This document shows positions 14,029 through 15,451 of a stretch of DNA of 15,451 nucleotides, piece after piece. Position numbers and translations under genes: made by a program. This DNA comes from an uncultured Ancrocorticia sp. (GTDB taxonomy: Bacteria; Actinomycetota; Actinomycetes; Actinomycetales; Actinomycetaceae), in the NCBI GenBank assembly GCA_905373325.1, contig CAJPTB010000008.1, positions 1-15,451 of the forward strand. Direction: 5' to 3'. The notes under the pieces were generated by a model. It ran no database searches, was not told where the DNA came from, and saw nothing but the letters and a program-made list of their open reading frames with translations. Numbering within the stretch: the stretch's first letter is position 1; each line of letters begins with the position of its first letter.

Positions 14029-14981
14029 TGGCGGAGGCGATGCCTCTGCTGACACGGCTGCTCGCGCGGCCGGCGCTCGCCCTGGCCGGCGCGCTCCAGA
14101 AAACGAGGATCGCGGGCGCCGAGCGGATTCCGCCCTCGGGCCCGCTCTTGGTGGCCGCCAACCACACGTGTCACCTTGACTGGCTCACGATGGCGATCGT
14201 CGTCTACCGTTCGGGGCGGACCCCGCGAATCGCCGCCAGAGCAGACCTGTTCACGGTTCCGGTTCTGGGATGGATCATGCGCAAAACCGGACAGATTCCC
14301 ATCTATCGCTCCGACGCCGCCTCCGCGCCGAAAGACGGCGGCAGCCCGGCCTCTTCCATGGGAGCAATGGCTCGGGCCCTGGCGGAGGGCAAGAGCGTCG
14401 TCATCTTCCCAGAGTCGACGTTCACCCGCGACCCGTCGGGCTGGCCGATGAAGGCGCGAACCGGTGTGGCGCGACTGGCCTTGGCGAACCCCGACGTCGC
14501 CGTGGTCCCCGTCGCCCATTGGGGAAACGAGGGCCTCATCGACCCGTGGACGGGCAAAGTCTCCTGGCGAAAATTCGGGCGTCGGCGCACGACGTGCGAC
14601 GTGCGCGTCGGCGAGCCCGTCGATCTTTCGGCATACCGCGGACGCGACGTCACGCACGAGCTTCTGACAGAGGCGACGGAGAAGGTCATGGCGGCCGTCA
14701 CGGACGAGCTGAAGGCCATTCGCGCCGCCGACATCGCCGCCGGCGACGGGCCCCGCGAACGCCGATGGGACCGGGCGATCGACGGCGACCCCTACGAAAA
14801 GGGCGTGCTCGCGCGCCACGCAGAGATCGCGGAACGCCAGCGGCGCCGCGCGCGGAGGCAAGCCGAGCGGCGGAGGAGGCAAGCGCGGCGGAAAGGCGAA
14901 CGGAGAGGAAGGCTCGGCTTGAAGAGCTTGAAGGGCTTGAAGGGCTTGAAAGAAAGGCTCAGCCTTTCTTCACGTCGATGA
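14028..14981 (+). CDS. plsC: 1-acylglycerol-3-phosphate O-acyltransferase (PlsC-like) with basic tail
   Basis: 317 residues. The lysophospholipid acyltransferase core shows the catalytic H-x4-D box as NHTCHLD (45-51, His46 and Asp51) and the glycerol-3-phosphate-binding box as FPESTF (127-132), a variant of the usual FPEGTR. Substrate-site block VVPVAHWGNEG follows. The core ends near residue 250. Beyond it is an unusual Arg/Lys-rich tail (RQRRRARRQAERRRRQARRK), likely a charged helix, ending in LKG repeats. PlsC makes phosphatidic acid on the inner membrane face; the basic tail may bind acidic lipids. The ATG overlaps the murA stop and AAGGAGG (14017-14023) lies inside murA, so the two are translationally coupled. 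The 3' end overlaps the convergent AMIN-like gene by 23 bases. Confidence 0.9.
   Translation: MAEAMPLLTRLLARPALALAGALQKTRIAGAERIPPSGPLLVAANHTCHLDWLTMAIVVYRSGRTPRIAARADLFTVPVLGWIMRKTGQIPIYRSDAASAPKDGGSPASSMGAMARALAEGKSVVIFPESTFTRDPSGWPMKARTGVARLALANPDVAVVPVAHWGNEGLIDPWTGKVSWRKFGRRRTTCDVRVGEPVDLSAYRGRDVTHELLTEATEKVMAAVTDELKAIRAADIAAGDGPRERRWDRAIDGDPYEKGVLARHAEIAERQRRRARRQAERRRRQARRKGERRGRLGLKSLKGLKGLKERLSLSSRR
14918..14953 (+). repeat. 9-bp tandem repeat at the 3' end of plsC
   Basis: CTTGAAGAG, CTTGAAGGG, CTTGAAGGG and CTTGAAAGA follow one another. In plsC they encode an LKS/LKG run. A change in copy number keeps the frame. Confidence 0.85.
14950..14970. terminator. Palindrome within two overlapping gene ends, likely bidirectional terminator
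   Basis: AAGAAAGGCT-C-AGCCTTTCTT is a perfect 10-1-10 palindrome. As RNA it folds as a GAAAGG/CCTTTC stem with a CTCAG loop and a TT tail on either strand. It holds the stop codon of the minus gene (14961-14959) and lies inside the last codons of plsC. The T tract is short. Confidence 0.6.
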
Positions 14982-15451
14982 CGAGCCGCGACGGGTCCTT
15001 GAGCACCTGGATCCGATAGGAGCCCTTGGCGGACAGGCCGATGAGGACCATGTGCTGCCCCTCGAAGGGATACTGGACGGAGACGCCCTTGACGGTCGAA
15101 AGCCCGGCGAGCGATCCGGGGTGGAGGGTCGGCGGAAGGGTGGCGACGTCGCTTGGCTCGCGAACGCCCGCGACGTCGATCTGCAAGAAAACGTCGCCCT
15201 TGACGTTGATTCGCTCGCCTTTCTCGTCGATGGGGTCGCTCGTCCACGTCGTCTTCCACGTCAAATCTGCCGCGCCGCCCGTGTACTGAACGACTACCCT
15301 CTCATACCCCGGGTGCGATCCGACCCTTGACGAGCTCGGGAAGGCGTGGCCGGCGTCCGTGGGGAAGCCGTCGGATTGCGACCCCTCGGCGAGCCAGTCC
15401 GTCGGGGCGACGGGCGAGGCCGACTTTCGCGGGGCGGAGGAGGACGACGCG
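14959..15451 (-). CDS. AMIN-like-domain secreted or lipoprotein (5' end outside window)
   Basis: 163 C-terminal residues are visible; the frame is open to the right edge, so the start and any signal peptide are missing. The visible part starts with a Ser/Pro-rich linker (SSSSAPRKSASP), as in envelope-anchored actinobacterial proteins. It continues as one AMIN-like domain: RVGSHPGYERVVVQYTGG, GDVFLQIDVAG, VQYPFEGQHMVLIGLSAKG, and the ending YRIQVLKDPSRLVIDVKKG. AMIN-type domains bind the cell wall or envelope in other proteins; the function of this stand-alone type is not established. It converges on plsC and overlaps its end. That it is exported is inferred from the linker and the family. Confidence 0.8.
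   Translation of the reverse strand, partial: ASSSSAPRKSASPVAPTDWLAEGSQSDGFPTDAGHAFPSSSRVGSHPGYERVVVQYTGGAADLTWKTTWTSDPIDEKGERINVKGDVFLQIDVAGVREPSDVATLPPTLHPGSLAGLSTVKGVSVQYPFEGQHMVLIGLSAKGSYRIQVLKDPSRLVIDVKKG

Noticed and set aside
12421..14055. 544-codon minus frame opposite murA
   Set aside because: Shadow of murA, whose catalytic motifs are clear in the plus frame.

Overview
The window looks like chromosomal DNA of a high-GC Actinobacterium, most like an Actinomycetaceae-type genome. Pointers are the GC-rich codon use, a GluRS gene next to tRNA-Gln and tRNA-Glu, an LtbR/NdgR-type IclR regulator divergent from leuCD, an actinobacterial-type MurA, a PimB'-like mannosyltransferase, and many -10 boxes of TAnnnT form placed 6-10 bases before the start codon, which suggests leaderless mRNAs. 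The genus is inference from gene content; no marker in the window fixes it.

Layout. (1) 1-515, minus: a MerR-family regulator running off the left edge, with a near-perfect palindrome between its putative -35 and -10. (2) 789-2291, plus: gltX. (3) 2474-4105, plus: a conserved-looking but unrecognised protein carrying two tracts of 6-residue repeats. (4) 4245-4599, plus: a clear promoter followed by tRNA-Gln(CTG) and two identical tRNA-Glu(CTC) genes. (5) 4705-5496, minus: an S66 LD-carboxypeptidase-like protein behind a TTGACA-17-TAGCCT promoter, possibly shortened by a frameshift. (6) 7945-5652, minus: a likely operon of a small unknown ORF, a PimB'-like GT4 glycosyltransferase and a DUF606 (YdcZ-like) transporter, linked by ATGA/GTGA stop-start overlaps. 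(7) 7946-8263: AT-rich intergenic DNA with several inverted repeats. (8) 8264-9313, plus: a secreted DUF2599-type protein. (9) 9346-9468: nested inverted repeats acting as a convergent terminator. (10) 10271-9486, minus: LtbR-like regulator, divergent from leuC and leuD (10377-12509, plus) across a perfect 11-5-11 palindrome. (11) 12706-14981, plus: murA and a plsC-like acyltransferase, joined TGATG. (12) 15451-14959, minus: the 3' part of an AMIN-like-domain protein, whose end overlaps the end of plsC tail to tail inside a 21-bp palindrome.

How the genes fit together. GluRS and the tRNA-Gln/Glu genes supply glutamyl-tRNAs; in actinobacteria GluRS normally also mischarges tRNA-Gln for GatCAB. 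LtbR probably controls leuCD, the isopropylmalate isomerase of leucine synthesis. MurA, PlsC, the PimB'-like enzyme and the S66 peptidase all concern cell-envelope building or turnover. No CRISPR array, transposase, phage gene or recognised defence system was seen. The most unusual structures are the 26-bp GTGA relay between pimB and the transporter, the hexapeptide-repeat protein, the stacked inverted repeats at 9346-9468, and the palindrome shared by two overlapping gene ends at 14950-14970.
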